DNA from: Paramecium octaurelia
Taxonomy: Eukaryota > Ciliophora > Oligohymenophorea > Peniculida > Parameciidae
Reading direction: 5' to 3'
Length of the DNA: 64,000 bases
NCBI GenBank assembly: GCA_905182995.1
Contig: CAJJDP010000004.1
Location: forward strand, 882,764-946,763
In this document: positions 22,866-35,717 of the stretch, one piece after another
Layout: the number at the start of each line of letters is the position of its first letter
Position numbering within the stretch: position 1 is the stretch's first letter
The notes under the pieces: generated by a model
Told to the model about the DNA's origin: nothing
Database searches by the model: none
What the model saw: only the letters and a program-made list of their open reading frames with translations
Position numbers and translations under genes: made by a program

Positions 22866-25101
22866 TCAACGTTATTGAAATGGAATTTTTGTTTTTTTAA
22901 CAGACTCACTTCTCTTTTGGAGGAATCCTTTCTAGGAATCAAAATATAATATATTTTACATTAGATTAGCGATTTAGGCTAGCCAATTGTGTTGAAATTT
23001 ATTAAGCAAGCTACTTAGATGAATCATCTCCAGGAATGGTGCTTATTTGAGTTCGATATCTCATTTGTGCAGTTTTTACACCATTTGATTAACTTTTTAA
23101 GTTTGCTTAACTAGCTTTTCTAGAATTGGAAAGAGATCTACTAGCAGAGATAGTGGTTTTAAATTAAGAAGTCATAAATGGATTAAAAGTCTTTTAATTT
23201 TCCTGAACTTTCGATGCCGCTTAGTACTTTTGTTTTAGGATGGTTATAGGTGTATGTTTCTATTTTAGTTTTTCTTATGTTAATTTAGCCTATTGATTAA
23301 GTATTTAATTCATTAGGATTTCTACTCTCTGTCTTATGTCAGTAGAGTTTAGAGAGTTATTATGTTTTTAAATAAATAGTTTCTACTTTTGTTGAGGAGA
23401 CTTTTCTGTTTCATCATGCCAAGTATCAAACTTTTTCTCTGTATCAGGTTGAGTGAAGATATGTTTTTGGGGAAGCATTGCTTACTTCTTAGCTAAAATG
23501 TTTTATTGTATCTTTTGGAGTGTTGTTTATGTATTTTGAGATTATTTGGTTTCTGTTTCTTTAGACTGTTTGTTATGATTGGGGACTTTGATAATGATGA
23601 CAACTTTGTTAGAGAGAGTGGATTTATTGTTATAAGGATGCGGTTTCAATAATTTGGTATGATATTCAACTTCTTCATCTTCTGGCTAAATTATATTGTG
23701 AGATGATTACAATCGATTATTTGTCTACTCCATATAACTTTTGATAGACCTGATAAATCTAATTGAAGATTGCACTTGAATGTGGGACATATGTATAGAA
23801 TATCTCCACTGCTTTGCCCAGCCAGATTTCTACTGTTAATTTGTTTTATTGATTGTTGATGAATCTGAGTTCTGTTGAAATACTATAGAAACTTAATCCT
23901 GTCAACATTATCTAATGAATTAATGGATAGATTTACTAATTCTAAGATGACTTCTTCGGCCATCACCATCTCAAAACTATTTATAGGGAATAACTCCTCT
24001 AAATCTACATAAGTTAATTACATCAACCCTAGAATTTGCATTTGTAACATAGGGTGTGTATCATCAATGATAGTGAATAATTTATTTTGTTAATTATTTT
24101 GCGGTTGGAAGACATACTCAGAGGCAAAGAGTGACTGACTTCTATTTTAGAAGTTGCGAATCATTAAATTTTGAGTACTGATGACTTCGTGAGATTTTTC
24201 ATCGTTTGGCAGCATAGTCTTAATAGAAGTAAGTATTTCTTTGAAGACTACTTCCACAATTTAAGGATAAGAGAGGATTTAAGATTATTGTTGAGGGGGA
24301 TTTTATGCTTGGTTTTTTTGCAAAGGAGAGCTGATTTCTGAATTGGCACGTTATTTTTTATTGACTGATGATGATCCAGTTATGAGTTAGCACAATTTAA
24401 TGGTGTTCTATATAATGCTCTTTAATATTCTTAAAGCACTCTTGGCCATTTCCAAGGCCTGTTTATTTCTGATATAAAATGTAGAGTTTACTTTTTGGTT
24501 TCAGAAAATAGCAGAGTGATCTAAAAGATGAGTCTCAATCTCAATAGTTTATTTTAGATGGTTTTGGCTAGGCTCAAACTTTCAGGTGGACTTTTTTTAA
24601 GAGTCTGTCCCTTGATCTTAAGAATCTAAACACAATCTAACAACATTTCTAAAGCTTCATTTTAGGCTGCGTATTTCTTTAGGATTATGGCATAATTTAT
24701 TTTTGAGAATAAAACAGATGTATATTACACTTGAATCCTAAAGTAAATGTATTGGATTACTAATTCTGCGTATAAAATTCTAACAGTTTGGCTGCTCTAT
24801 TGTGATACTCCAAAGCTTGATATTCTGAGATGTCTTCTTATATCGCCATGTTGGTAAGATCAGTCATAATTAGATCTGGGACATCAGGTTTTATGTAAAT
24901 AATTTCCTAATGTTCTTCAGTCTGGGTGAAATATAGAAATAAAGGTGTTACTTAAACGAGAAAATTCTATTCTGTATTTAACAACTCTCGTTTGAAAATG
25001 ATTTTTTTCAATCTAACAATATCAATGGGAGACTTATTCGATAATTAAGCTGGTGTCAAAGCATTTTTATGATTAAAAGTGTGCGCCTCTATTTTAATCA
25101 T
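22866..25101 (-). CDS. Helical (TPR-like) protein with basic disordered C-terminus, unknown
   Basis: Starts MIKIEAHTFNHKNALTPAQ. The first 450 residues look like paired helices of TPR type: EYQALEYHNRAAKLLEFY, NYAIILKKYAAQNEALEMLL, QALEMAKSALRILKSII and EIWLGKAVEIFYTYVPH. The last third is Lys/Ser/Gln-rich. Clear introns are 30, 25, 25 and 28 nt; the last, GTAAAATATA...CTAG, joins to KGFLQKRSESVKKTK before TGA at 22866. The exon structure around 24430-24560 is not fully resolved. No specific family recognised. It sits between OFD1's group and centrin, all on the same strand, and its start is 36 bp from the centrin stop. Confidence 0.65.
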
Positions 25102-25137
25102 TTATTTATATAATTTTATATATATATCTGATGGTTA

Positions 25138-25749
25138 TCAAAATGTTCTTTTAACCATGATATTATAGAAATCTTCTCTAGTGATCTCTCTTCCATTTGA
25201 AGCTGCTCTCTCTAGCATCTCGGCTAACTCTTCTGCTGTCATAGTCTCACCCAATTCTTTAGAAACCTAATACCATTTCGATATGCAATCATTACTCTCT
25301 TCAAGTTATTCAAATTAATGGAATTGCTTCCATCATCATCAAACAAATCAAATATTTTATTTATCCCATCCCTATTTTCTCTGTTTCCCAATTTTGATGT
25401 GATGGCATCCAAAAATTAGTCAAAATCAATGTCAGTTCTATGTCTAAACTCATACTACATACCCTTCATTCTCCAACTCAGCAATCATATTGAAAATAGT
25501 TGGGTTTTTTTAATCAAATCCCAAACTTTGCATAGCAGCCTTCAATTCTCTTGGATCCACTCTTCCTGTGCCTTCTGTATCAAACAAGTTGAATGCTTCT
25601 CTTATTTCATCAATCTCGTCATCAGTCAATCCAGGTCTTCACATTTCAAACATCATACATTACCTTTCCTGTGGTTTGCGTACATTTCCTTATTTTTACG
25701 GTTATTACTTTTGAGTTACAGGTGCTTGAGCCTATTGCTTACCTCTCAT
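25138..25749 (-). CDS. Centrin (EF-hand basal-body protein)
   Basis: Calcium-binding protein of basal bodies and contractile fibres. 176 residues after three introns (27, 25 and 29 nt). A basic Gln-rich N-terminus precedes the typical [20 protein letters not shown]-hand 1 has a full 12-residue loop, [12 protein letters not shown], followed by [13 protein letters not shown]-hand 2 is degenerate. EF-hand 3 has [12 protein letters not shown], with Asn instead of the usual Glu at loop position 12, so its calcium binding may be weak. The C-terminus is [20 protein letters not shown], then [14 protein letters not shown], close to other centrins. Paramecium has many centrins, some in the infraciliary lattice; which subfamily this is cannot be told here. 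Confidence 0.93.
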
Positions 25750-25840
25750 ATCTTTATTTTTAAATATAAAATATTTATATATGTATATAATTTTATGGGC
25801 AATCTCTTCAATGGATATTCTAAATAAATAAATTAATAAA

Positions 25841-26990
25841 ATGATTGATGAAACTTTATAACCAATATAAATTAAAAATTGGACTCAAGGTTTTCAAACT
25901 CAACTAAGAACATCCACCAAAAGAACCCTGAGTAGATTGAAATCAATTGAAAGCAACACCATTTCACATGACCCATCTTCAGATTTGTCAACTAAATTCA
26001 AAACAAACCAAAAAACAATTAAAATACCTGATAGATGCATCCATAGTTAGTATGCCAGCAGAAAGATATCATTCAAATAAAAATAAGCCACTCAGACCAT
26101 CTTTCAACAGCCATTATGCAAAGCTCCTCTGTATATGCAATTGATTCCATTTTTTAAAGTTTCAGCCCAAAGTTGGGCCATATTCAACGGACACACTGGA
26201 GAATATATCACTGGATACAATTAAAATAAATGCAGATAAATAGCTTCGATTACCAAAATTGTCACTTGTATTGTAAGTTTAAGGTTAGCGAAGGAATTAA
26301 ATTTGAACATAGATCGAAAACGCTTTTTTGTTCCAGATTAAGTTAATTAATTAAACTAAATAGGCATAAAAAATATCTGGAACTTCTGCAGGGTTATTGA
26401 AAGGAGACTCTATCTTTTTAAGAGACCTCCTTTATGGATTGATGCTACCATCAGGTAATGATGCTGCTGTCACACTCTCTTACAATTTCTAACTATACTC
26501 CTTAGAAAACGATCACTTCTTAAAAGAAATGAATCGATTTGTCCAAGCCTTAGGATTATCCAACACATAATTTAGTAATGTTCATGGTAACCAATACAAT
26601 CTATATTCAAAAGGACTTTGCAACGAAAACAATTTCTCCACAGCATATGATGTGGGTAAATTTACATACGAGAGTTTATAAAATGAATAATTCTAAAAAA
26701 TTGTAAGAACCTAATCTTATTTTTGTGAAACTCCGAATTAATTACAAAACACCTCCAGAGAATTATACTGGGAGAACACCAACAAACTATTGCAATAAGG
26801 ATTCAAAGGAGTCAAGACAGGCATAACAAAAGAAGCAGGCCCTTCAGTTGTTGAATATTTCTAGGACTCAACTAATTCCTATATAATAGTTCTACTGAAT
26901 TGCAGTTCAAGTGAAAATAGATGGACAGATGCATTAAGACTATTATAATGGATTTAGAAACAGGATACTTTGATTAAATAATTTATATGA
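25841..26990 (+). CDS. D-alanyl-D-alanine carboxypeptidase-like protein (peptidase S11, PBP5/DacA fold)
   Basis: 366 residues after introns 26342-26363 (22 nt) and 26587-26613 (27 nt). All three active-site motifs of penicillin-binding carboxypeptidases are present and correctly spaced: SxxK at 136-139 (SITK), SxN at 197-199 (SGN, within LRDLLYGLMLPSGNDAA) and KTG at 309-311 (GVKTGITKEAGPS). In bacteria these enzymes trim the terminal D-Ala of peptidoglycan. A nuclear ciliate copy may act on ingested bacterial wall or on another peptide or ester. The first 105 residues are basic and Ser/Thr-rich and show no signal peptide or membrane anchor, unlike bacterial enzymes. Introns and Gln codons TAA/TAG show the gene is resident, not contamination. 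Confidence 0.9.
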
Positions 26991-27512
26991 ATTACACCTC
27001 CCTTCTATTATATAGTTACATAGAACTAGATATAATTTAATTATTATATTTGATAGGAGGATAATAATCTAATTTTGATTATATACTAATTAATAAATAG
27101 TAATTAGTGATTTCCTTAAAGATAAATAAAATCTTCAATCTACTGCAATAATTCTTTAGGTTGTTGAATGAAAGATTATGGGTTCATCAAAATTTGTGTA
27201 ATCCATTAATTTTGAATATTTAATTAGCACATTATAATGGCTTGGATAATTACTAATGAATTAAGAATTTATTTCTAGTAAATTTATATTAAAAATAATT
27301 AAGTATATATAATATTGAATAAAAGTAGGTCTGTAACCAATTGAACTTCGTAATGTAGATCATAATTTAATGTATTTAATATTTGCTTTTATGAATTTTG
27401 TAATTCCTAAAATAGGATGATGATTCATATAGTTTTTCATCAATTTTGCCATAAATTTTAAATTAGAGTATTTTTGATAACATTAAATAAATATTTCAAA
27501 TTCAAATATAAA
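26991..27512. other. Intergenic region, no gene seen
   Basis: About 520 bp of AT-rich DNA between two plus-strand genes. Contains no ORF with coding character. Presumably 3' UTR of the carboxypeptidase gene and promoter of the kinase. Confidence 0.6.
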
Positions 27513-29454
27513 ATGTAGCATCTGAGTTATCCACCCGATAAAAAAATACAGAATTATCAATTTAGTTTTAGATCCAAATTAGGCAAAGGTGCATATGGGA
27601 CAGTCTATGCTGGCAAAAACACTAATGACAGTACATTTGCAATTTTATCATTAGATAGTATTGTTGCTCTAAAAATTATTGACAAGAAATTGCTTCTTAC
27701 TGATTATGCCAATCAACTCATAGCTTCTGAAATTGAAATCATGAAAAAAATTAATGATTCCCATGTTGTTAAGCTACTTGATGTATTATAGAGTGCAAAT
27801 AATACTTACATCATTACCGAATATTGTAATGGTGGCGACTTGAGAGAGTTCATAAAGGCCAGAAAGTACTAAATTCAAAATATTTAGAGTTATCCCTGAG
27901 GAGGAAGCACTTAAAATCTTAAAGGATTTGTTGTAAGGGATCAAGGCTTTACTTAAACAAGGCATCATACATCGAGACATAAAACCAGCAAATATCCTTA
28001 TCCACGACTCTCAATTCAAAATTACCGACTTTGGTTTCGCAAAACAAATAGATCAAAATCTTGATACAATAATGAACTCACTTGTTGGCACTCCACTATA
28101 TATGAGTCCCTAAATTCTAAAAAGAGGCAAGTATTCATCTAAATGCGACATCTGGTCCTTAGGTTTAATTATGTATGAAATGCTCTATGGTATGACTCCA
28201 TGGCATTCTCAAAACCTAGTGGAATTGATGAACAAATTGGACTCAAAGGTATATATCAATTATAACATTAATTAGCCTCTGTCATTTCCAACTCATCCAC
28301 GTGTTTCTGATTCTACTAAATAATTGATAAAAGGATGCTTGTAAATAAGAGAAGAAAAAAGATGGAATTGGGAAGACCTCTTTAAAGCCGTTAATTTTAA
28401 TTCAAATGAGAATAAGGAAAACTAATCTCTGAAATAAGAAATTCATTCGCAAACCCATAGAGAGAGTTTGACTTCTTAGAATAACAATCAATCAAAATAC
28501 TCTCTTCAGATGCAAAGGTTCAAATAAAGAACAGAATCATTATGTTCATAAATAAATAAGCACAACCGAAGTTATAGCAATACTGCCTTTCAAACTAATG
28601 ATAGAGCGAATAGATATGATAATAAAACCCCTGTTAATGATAAATCTAAATAGACATGCAGTTATTTTGATTTAAAGGAGAATCTCAAATAAAATAATAT
28701 TAAATAAGAAAGAGAAAGAAGTAACTCTTAAAATTATAGATTTCATACCCAAAGGAATGAATTAACTACCTTCATTGATAAAATTCATAATGTTTAACAA
28801 AAATTAAATAGTAATAATGATTCCTGCAAAACCACAAGTGCTCTGCAATCTCACTCTACCAACACTTCAAATAAATTGAATTATGAATTAGATTTAGTTA
28901 AGGTCTCAGAATTTCAACTCGAGGAAAATAATAAAGCCTCAGATGATCACAATACTTTAAGAAATCCAAAGACTGAAAGAGTCAAAAGAACTAATAGTTT
29001 AAGTAGGCATTTCCAACAACAACATACATTTTAAGGCAAGACTCATTTGCAATAATTAATTAAGGCAGTTGAGAATTAACTAGAATTGATACCAAATTCG
29101 GTGAGTTGCAAAATTGATATCAATACGATGGTAATATTGCATAGAGATATTATTAATTATGCCTCCAGCAAATAGATTTATACAAATTAGGATTTAAAAG
29201 ATCTCAAATTACTAATAAATAACCTAATATCCTATTTGAATCTTAATACTGGAGAACATTCAAGCAAATAATCTCAAACTATGCTTTTATTACTCTTAAC
29301 TTATCATAAGGTAGTAGTTTACAACATCAAAAACAAAACCCTAAATATCGATGCTAATCTGATAGAAACAATTAAAAGAAACATCCAAATTTAATAAAAT
29401 CAATTAACTATTGAATCTAAACTATTAAGAGAGCACATCAATTAATTAATGTGA
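27513..29454 (+). CDS. ULK/ATG1-like serine/threonine kinase
   Basis: 630 residues, two introns (27866-27887, 22 nt; 28249-28275, 27 nt). The start codon is followed directly by TAG (Gln2). Kinase domain about 10-280: [68 protein letters not shown] and [20 protein letters not shown]. The middle is Ser/Asn/Gln-rich. The last 130 residues are helical ([18 protein letters not shown] on to [11 protein letters not shown]-like helices), in the place where ATG1/ULK proteins have tandem MIT-type helices. Closest relative in the window is the kinase at 52740-54348. Confidence 0.87.
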
Positions 29455-29542
29455 TTTTATATATTTATTGTTATTTTTCAATTTACTATATGTTTAATCT
29501 TTGAAATTCAATTCATAATAAATAAGTATGCATAATAATAGT

Positions 29543-31408
29543 TCAATTTATCTTAATCAACTTCATTTGTATCAATTGAGCCTTTTCCTGTTCACTAACG
29601 ACAAATGGAGAGCCATTTTCATCCAGCAAGCACAATCCCATATCGCAATCGATCAAATGCTTCTCTGAATCATAAGTACATGTCAAAATTCTATCATTTT
29701 TACCTAGATAAAGCAGTCCTATCAAAATTAATTCGGTTATAATATACTTCTTTTAATTGCCTTAGTCAAAGCATTCACCAAAGGTAATGGTGCTGACTTT
29801 CCTCTGCTTTTGCAAGAGACTTAACCACTGATATCCTCACATAAGATTTTATTATTATTCTATATTTAGGATTTCTTAAATGGGTTTCTTGGAGGACTTT
29901 AGAATTCTTCAATTTAAGCATTCTTTTTAGTTTTGCTGAAACCACAAGTCTCATTTATTTCAAAACTATCATTTGAATCAAGTAATGAATTTTCATTAAA
30001 ATCAGCAAAATCATCCAAACTAATTTCATTTTTCTTCTTAACAATACTTAGTTGCTTTTTTGATTTCTATTTTCCAATTGCAACTGCTGTAGAGGTAGAA
30101 AAGAAACTATTTTATTTCACCTAAGGTGACAATTGCAGAGTCAATTAAGAGTTAGTATTTTTTAATTTGGTAATTTCAGATTAGAATTATGAAACTAGGA
30201 ACTATTGTTAAGTCAACTATTTATTGAGCTCTTGTTTTTCCTTTTCAATTTACTTGTTCTTCTACTTTAATTATGTAATAGTTTCAACAGATTATTATTG
30301 CAATTGCTTAAATTTATTTGTCAAATTGGTGAAGTGTTAACTCAATTATTTGCTCTCTTGTTTATTGTTATTATTGTCCTAATCTCGTTCATTTATAGTA
30401 TCATACATGTGTTACAATTTTTGATTGACTTATTGTGTTAAATGCATTAACGTGTTTTGTATTTAATTTTTGATTTATAGGAGTTCATCGCTTTTTTCGT
30501 TATTAATTTTATTTAGTAATTGATGAGCCTATTACAATTGCAATTAGTATTAATTTTATAAGGAAGTAATTTAAACTTAAATTGTCTATTCTACTTTCTA
30601 TCTGTCAGCTTTAGAATTCAGCTTAGAATTTAGATTCTCAATCTCTTATTTGAAGTGTTATTCATCTTCATTCAATCTTAAGGAAATATTGGAAGATAGA
30701 TTCTTAACTAGGTGTTCACTCTATTTAGTCTTTTATTCAAAATTATCTTACAATTCCTTAAACTGTTCATTTAGATTACTTTACAGATTAGAGACTTTCC
30801 TATCAATTTCCAACATAAACTGTTGTGTGTAATCATTCTAAGAGATATTCAAATCAATATTAGTTAACTTATATCTGATATCTTCCTAAAACTTTCTGAA
30901 TTCCACATTAAATCTTTCTTGCAATTATTAATATTAATGAACTTTCTCTGATAACTGAGTTTGCAATTATTAAATTTGTTCATTTTATTGTTTAATGATC
31001 GCTGACTGATTAGTGTCATCTTGTTATGCTAAATTCAATTGAGCTTAAGATTGAACCTTGCTGAGTTCCTAAATTAAGGATGTCTTGTTCTGTTGTTCAG
31101 TTTTCAAAGGCACACACTATTAATATTATTACTATTATGGATAATAAGCAACAGTCTCCTAAAGGGGTTTTCTAATTGGGGGGTTGGAACCTCTAAGTTA
31201 CCATAAATTGAGTGATTTACCTTTACTGAGGGTATTGGACGTATTGTAAAGGTTGGTAAGGCAATTTTTATTCTTATGAGACGCATCTCATTATTTGTCT
31301 TGGTTCCATAGTTTGCTAAGTGGAAGAAGGTCGTAATTGACGTTATTCGATTGGCTATTGGTATACTGCATTACCAAAGGCTCTTACAGGTATGCGCGAG
31401 GGCTTCAT
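29543..31408 (-). CDS. Coiled-coil protein (602 residues), unknown
   Basis: Two introns (29 nt near 29720 and 28 nt near 31195); the length divides by three. Starts MKPSRIPVRAFGNAVYQQP with a Pro/Gln-rich head of about 100 residues. A continuous Gln/Asn/Glu coiled coil (about 110-430) and an acidic linker (LDDFADFNENSLLDSNDSFE) follow. A folded C-terminal piece contains LYLGKNDRILTCTYDSEKHL and ends KLIKIN. Family unknown. Divergently paired with the SPX-EXS gene; the start codons are 35 bp apart. Confidence 0.7.
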
Positions 31409-31443
31409 ATGTAAATTTGTTTTAACGATTAAATAATAATTAA
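31409..31443. promoter_or_regulatory. Minimal shared 5' region between divergent genes
   Basis: Only 35 bp separate the ATG of the coiled-coil gene (minus) from the ATG of the XPR1-like gene (plus). Any promoter must be bidirectional, lie inside coding sequence, or need almost no upstream DNA. No defined motif was identified beyond an AT-rich core. Confidence 0.5.
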
Positions 31444-33931
31444 ATGAAATTCGCTGTATTCTTATTAAATCATATTATACCAGAATGGGCATTAATGTAT
31501 TTGAATTACAAGGCCGTAAAAGCGTATCTATCAACCTCAGGAGCACTCAAAGACTTCTTATTGTATGCCAAGAAAACAAAAACTCCTTAGGAGTACAAGG
31601 AAGTAAAGAAAATTGTTATGGAAAAAACATATATAATTTCCAAAATAACTGTTGATTAGAAGGAATTTAATAAAAAGTTTACTTAAGAGTTGATGAAAAT
31701 CAGATCCTTTGTGAATGCAAAATATAACGATTTGAAGGGAAAGACTTATAAATTGCAATTATAAATATTGTCAATGAATAGATATCAGAGGCAACTCGAG
31801 AGAAGCAAGAAGCTATCATTAATCAGATCAAACTCTTAGGTATCGGAAGAGTTAACTGAATAATTAACTAATCAATAGATCAAGATCCGAGAATCTGATT
31901 TTAATCAAAAATGTAAGAAATTGAAAGAATTGTGTTTTCAATTATATAATGAAGGGGTCAACTTTGAAAAGTATTTAGCAATAAATCAAGAGGCTATTCG
32001 TAAAATCATAAAGAAATAGAATAAGAAATCTATAAAGCTCAATTAGGAGCAAATTAATATTGATGAATGCAAGAAATTGGTATCAGAAATAAATTTTGAT
32101 TTGAGATAAAATAAAGTTAAATAATTGCTATTTCAAGTAGAGAAATACCTTCTAAAACACTTCTATCAAGCTAAATAAAAGATTTGCAAAGAATAACTAC
32201 GTAAATATCAATTTTAGAATGGCAAGAACAACAAAGCTTGGTTTTAGTTTGGCTTATTCACTGGCTTTTCTTTAATGTTAATGTCTTTCATAATATTCCT
32301 AGCAACTCAAAAATAGTTAGACATTTTAACCAACACTCTTATATATGAATCATTCCCTATATACAGAGGCGCCTTATTGTTTATCCTATATTATTGGTCC
32401 TTAACCATAGTTATTCACCTATGGAATTTATCCAAGATCAATTATAAACTATATTTTAGCTTTAATCATCATTTCTCGACAATCAACGAATAATTAAAAC
32501 GAGTGATGACTTTGACCTCAATCTTTTTATTAGTTAGCTTGTTTTATTTATGCGATGTTTCTAAATTGGGTGTCATATTTTCGAATCTTAAAGGAGAAGA
32601 GTATTTTCCATTGGTAATCTGGGCTTCCCTTTTAGCAACAGTGGCATTCCCTTCAAAAATCTTCATCAATGGAAAAGGTAGGATGTGGCTATATCGTAAT
32701 TTATGGCAATCCCTAAATCCTAAGCTGATAGAATAGCGTCATTTTTTCATAATCAGTCAATTTACTTCTTTAATCATCCCCTTTACCGACCTAACATATA
32801 CGATATGTGAATATTCGAAAGGAGTAAATTTTTGATTAATTATATATAGATTAACAATCAAGAAGAGAATGACAACGATTAATATGATGAATGCTTTTTT
32901 ATTTCTAGATATTTCACTTTAGCTTTAGTGCTATTCCCATACTTCATTCTAATAATATAAATTATATTCCTAACCCAAAAATAATCCTACATTAAACTGT
33001 ATTCCATAGAATTCATAAGAAATATATTATCGATTGCTCTGATAATTTTTGCCACTTTATCGTATTAGGAACCTAACTTTTTCTTTTACTGGTTAGGAAT
33101 GGCAGTTGCTATTGGCTTTCTAAATATAATTTTTGCTATTAAGAAGTGGAGCTATTTGGATATAAAAATAAAGAGGAAAAAACGATAGATCTCTTATAAA
33201 TAAAAATTAATATTACTGTACATTCCTTTCGGAATTATTTAGCCAGTATCCATCTCATCTTCAATCTTTGGATGCTTGGACAAGACTGAATAGCACAGTC
33301 TTCTTATTTTATACATTGGCATTGCAGAATTGATCAGAAGTATTTATTAAAAGCAATTGGTTTTTAGGAATGATAATTAACTATTATACTGTTGATGCTG
33401 AACACTTTAGAAATAAACTGAAGTATTAGACAGTCGGCGAATACGAATTTCCATTTGAAGAATGTTGCACGAAGATACAAAAATAATAGTTATTGTAAGT
33501 ACTCTATAAATCATATTAGATAATATGAATCTGATGATAGTGATAATGAGAAGGAATTCTAAGGTGTTAGCAAAGAAAAAAGCAGTGAAGATTCTGTTAT
33601 CCCTGATCAAAATCAAATAAAAAGTAGAGCGGATTTTGGACTGTTCATCCAGGGTAAGTCCACTTTTAATCAATTAAGCAATTCTGAAGCTCCATCGTAA
33701 GGAAATTAGTTGAAGATATCAGAATTGATAGTTAAGGATTCGGAAAAGGCTCTGGGGGACAGTTTTATCAATTATGACATCAATAATTTTAAGCCAGATG
33801 AATTAAATTCATTAATCAATTGCTAATAAATATCGGAGAGTGATTTGTAGAGTTTGCATATTAATAATAAGAATTCGAAGAAGGAGATTAGTAAGTTGTC
33901 TGAGGAGTTTGGCATCAAAATTAAATAATGA
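31444..33931 (+). CDS. SPX-EXS protein, XPR1/PHO1/SYG1-type phosphate exporter
   Basis: 802 residues after three introns (32824-32849, 33340-33367, 33495-33519). The SPX domain starts at residue 1 (MKFAVFLLNHIIPEWALMYL, then NYKAVKAYL), senses inositol pyrophosphates in its family, and continues to about 260. The membrane part has about 8 helices, beginning with FQFGLFTGFSLMLMSFIIFL. The EXS region ends with the diagnostic AELIRRMIINYYTVDAEHFR, then NKLKYQTVGEYEFPFE, where the frame is restored only when the 28-nt intron is removed. The last 120 residues are an acidic Ser/Asp tail. Predicted to move phosphate out of the cytosol across the plasma membrane or an internal membrane. Confidence 0.9.
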
Positions 33932-33998
33932 ATAAGTATTTTTTAGTATAAATTGTTTGTATTATATAAAAATCAAAAAAATAATTAACGTTTATAAA

Positions 33999-35632
33999 AT
34001 GAGTTAACGAGATCTGAGTAATTTGATTTCAATCAATCCTAACGATCCCCAACAATATTAAGACTTATTGGCTTATTATAGATCTAAATTGGGAGAATTT
34101 GAGAAGGAAAGATTTGAATGGTTGACAAAATTGGAGGAAATCAAAATTCAATATGAGGACAAGCACCAACAGGAATGGGAATTGCTGAAAAGGAAATAAG
34201 AGATTAAAGAGTTGTAGTAAACAGTGGGAGAGGCAAAAGTAATTATACCGAATTCAAGAATTTAGTTAATGCTATTTGAAGAGAGACAGGCCCGATTGAA
34301 GTTGTAAAAGGAGAATGATGCGCTGAAAGTGAGAGAGTTGGAAGACAAAAAGAAGATTGCTGAATTAATGGCTATGATTGAACCCATTGAGGAATAAGTA
34401 GTATTATAAAAAGATTTAAGACCTGAAGTAACTACAAAATATACAGGCGATACATTGGCTGTAAGAGAGAAGCAAGGAAAGTAAATTGAATGAATTAAGC
34501 TATGTAGTGTTAAGATGCACAATATCAATTAAGGGAGAAGCATATTAAAAACAGTTTATATGCCAAACGAATAGTTGAATGCCTATTAATTGGAGAATGA
34601 AAATTTGAAAAAATAAGTTGAAAATGCAGAAACTATGTTGACCCAATAATTCGCAGCTTTGAGAGAGGAATTGAGAGCAAAGGAAGTTGAAACCAATTTA
34701 AGAATAAAAGAGGACTAATAAAAGTTAGATTAATTGGTTTAAAAAATATAGAAATTAGAGAAGCAAAATGTTGAACTTGTTAAAGGTATAAATCCATGAA
34801 TATAACGAATTATAGATTGTTATGCATAAAAATAAAAATTTTAGAATAAGGAGAAGTAATTGTAAGAGGATTTGGAAGTAGCAAAGTTGAAAAACAAGAA
34901 ATTGAAGATGGAGTTGGATTAAATTTAAAAGAAATACAATATTGAAAATAAAACAGCCTTGGAATTGCTTGAAAAGAAGTCTGACGAATACAATAAAAAA
35001 TTTAGAAGTCAAATCAAATCTAAAGATGAGCAATTGTCAATCATCAAAGAACAATATGAATAAGTTTAGAATATTTATATAAACAAAATCTAATAATTGG
35101 AAGAGAATCTATCCAAATTAATTGAGAAGTATTATTTTCATCATAAATTAGATATTAATAATTGGAAAAGAGAAGATCTCTAGAAATCGAAGGGTTCAAG
35201 AATGACATCAAAATTTTAACTAAAAAAGTAAAAGATTGTGAGAAAACTCAAGTGGAAAAATAAAATGAAAATAAATCTCCAGAAGAATTGGCTAAGTATT
35301 AAGAGGAGGCACAATAGATGAAACAATAATTAGCCAAAGAGACTGGTATCATCTATTCTTCTGGAAAGAAAAACAATGCAAATAATCAACAATAAACCAT
35401 TAAAGTTAAGAACAATCAATAGAAAGGGGCATCAAAAACAATGAAACAATCTAATAAACAAACCAAGAAGGGATTTAATAATTAAAGTAATATTAAAAAT
35501 TGATTTGTAGATTAAACTGATTAGAAGGAAGATGATGATGCATCTGAATCTGTTCCAATGCATGAATTGGAAGATCTTCAACGCTAATTAGATGAACTAT
35601 AGTATCAAATGGACAAGGCAAAAAAATAATGA
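33999..35632 (+). CDS. CCDC77: CCDC77 homologue (centrosomal/ciliary coiled-coil protein)
   Basis: 509 residues, four introns (34481-34507, 34786-34815, 35129-35151, 35487-35510). Coiled coil throughout. Two blocks match what I recall of animal CCDC77: LKLQKENDALKVRELEDKKK in the N-terminal half and RRSLEIEGFKNDIKILTKKV in the C-terminal third; the N-terminal QDLLAYYRSKLGEFEKERFE also fits. CCDC77 is found at centrosomes and in ciliated species. The C-terminus is Lys/Gln-rich and then acidic, ending in a short helix. It follows the SPX-EXS gene by 67 bp. Confidence 0.82.
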
Positions 35633-35717
35633 TAATAACATATCAATTTTATATATACTATTTGCAGTTAATCAAAAACTTACTTCTAATTATAAAATTA
35701 ATTTGTTAATACGTTGG

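Noticed and set aside
25429-25827. 132-codon plus-strand ORF in the standard code
   Set aside because: It is the antisense shadow of the centrin gene, which reads in the ciliate code with EF-hands and proper introns.
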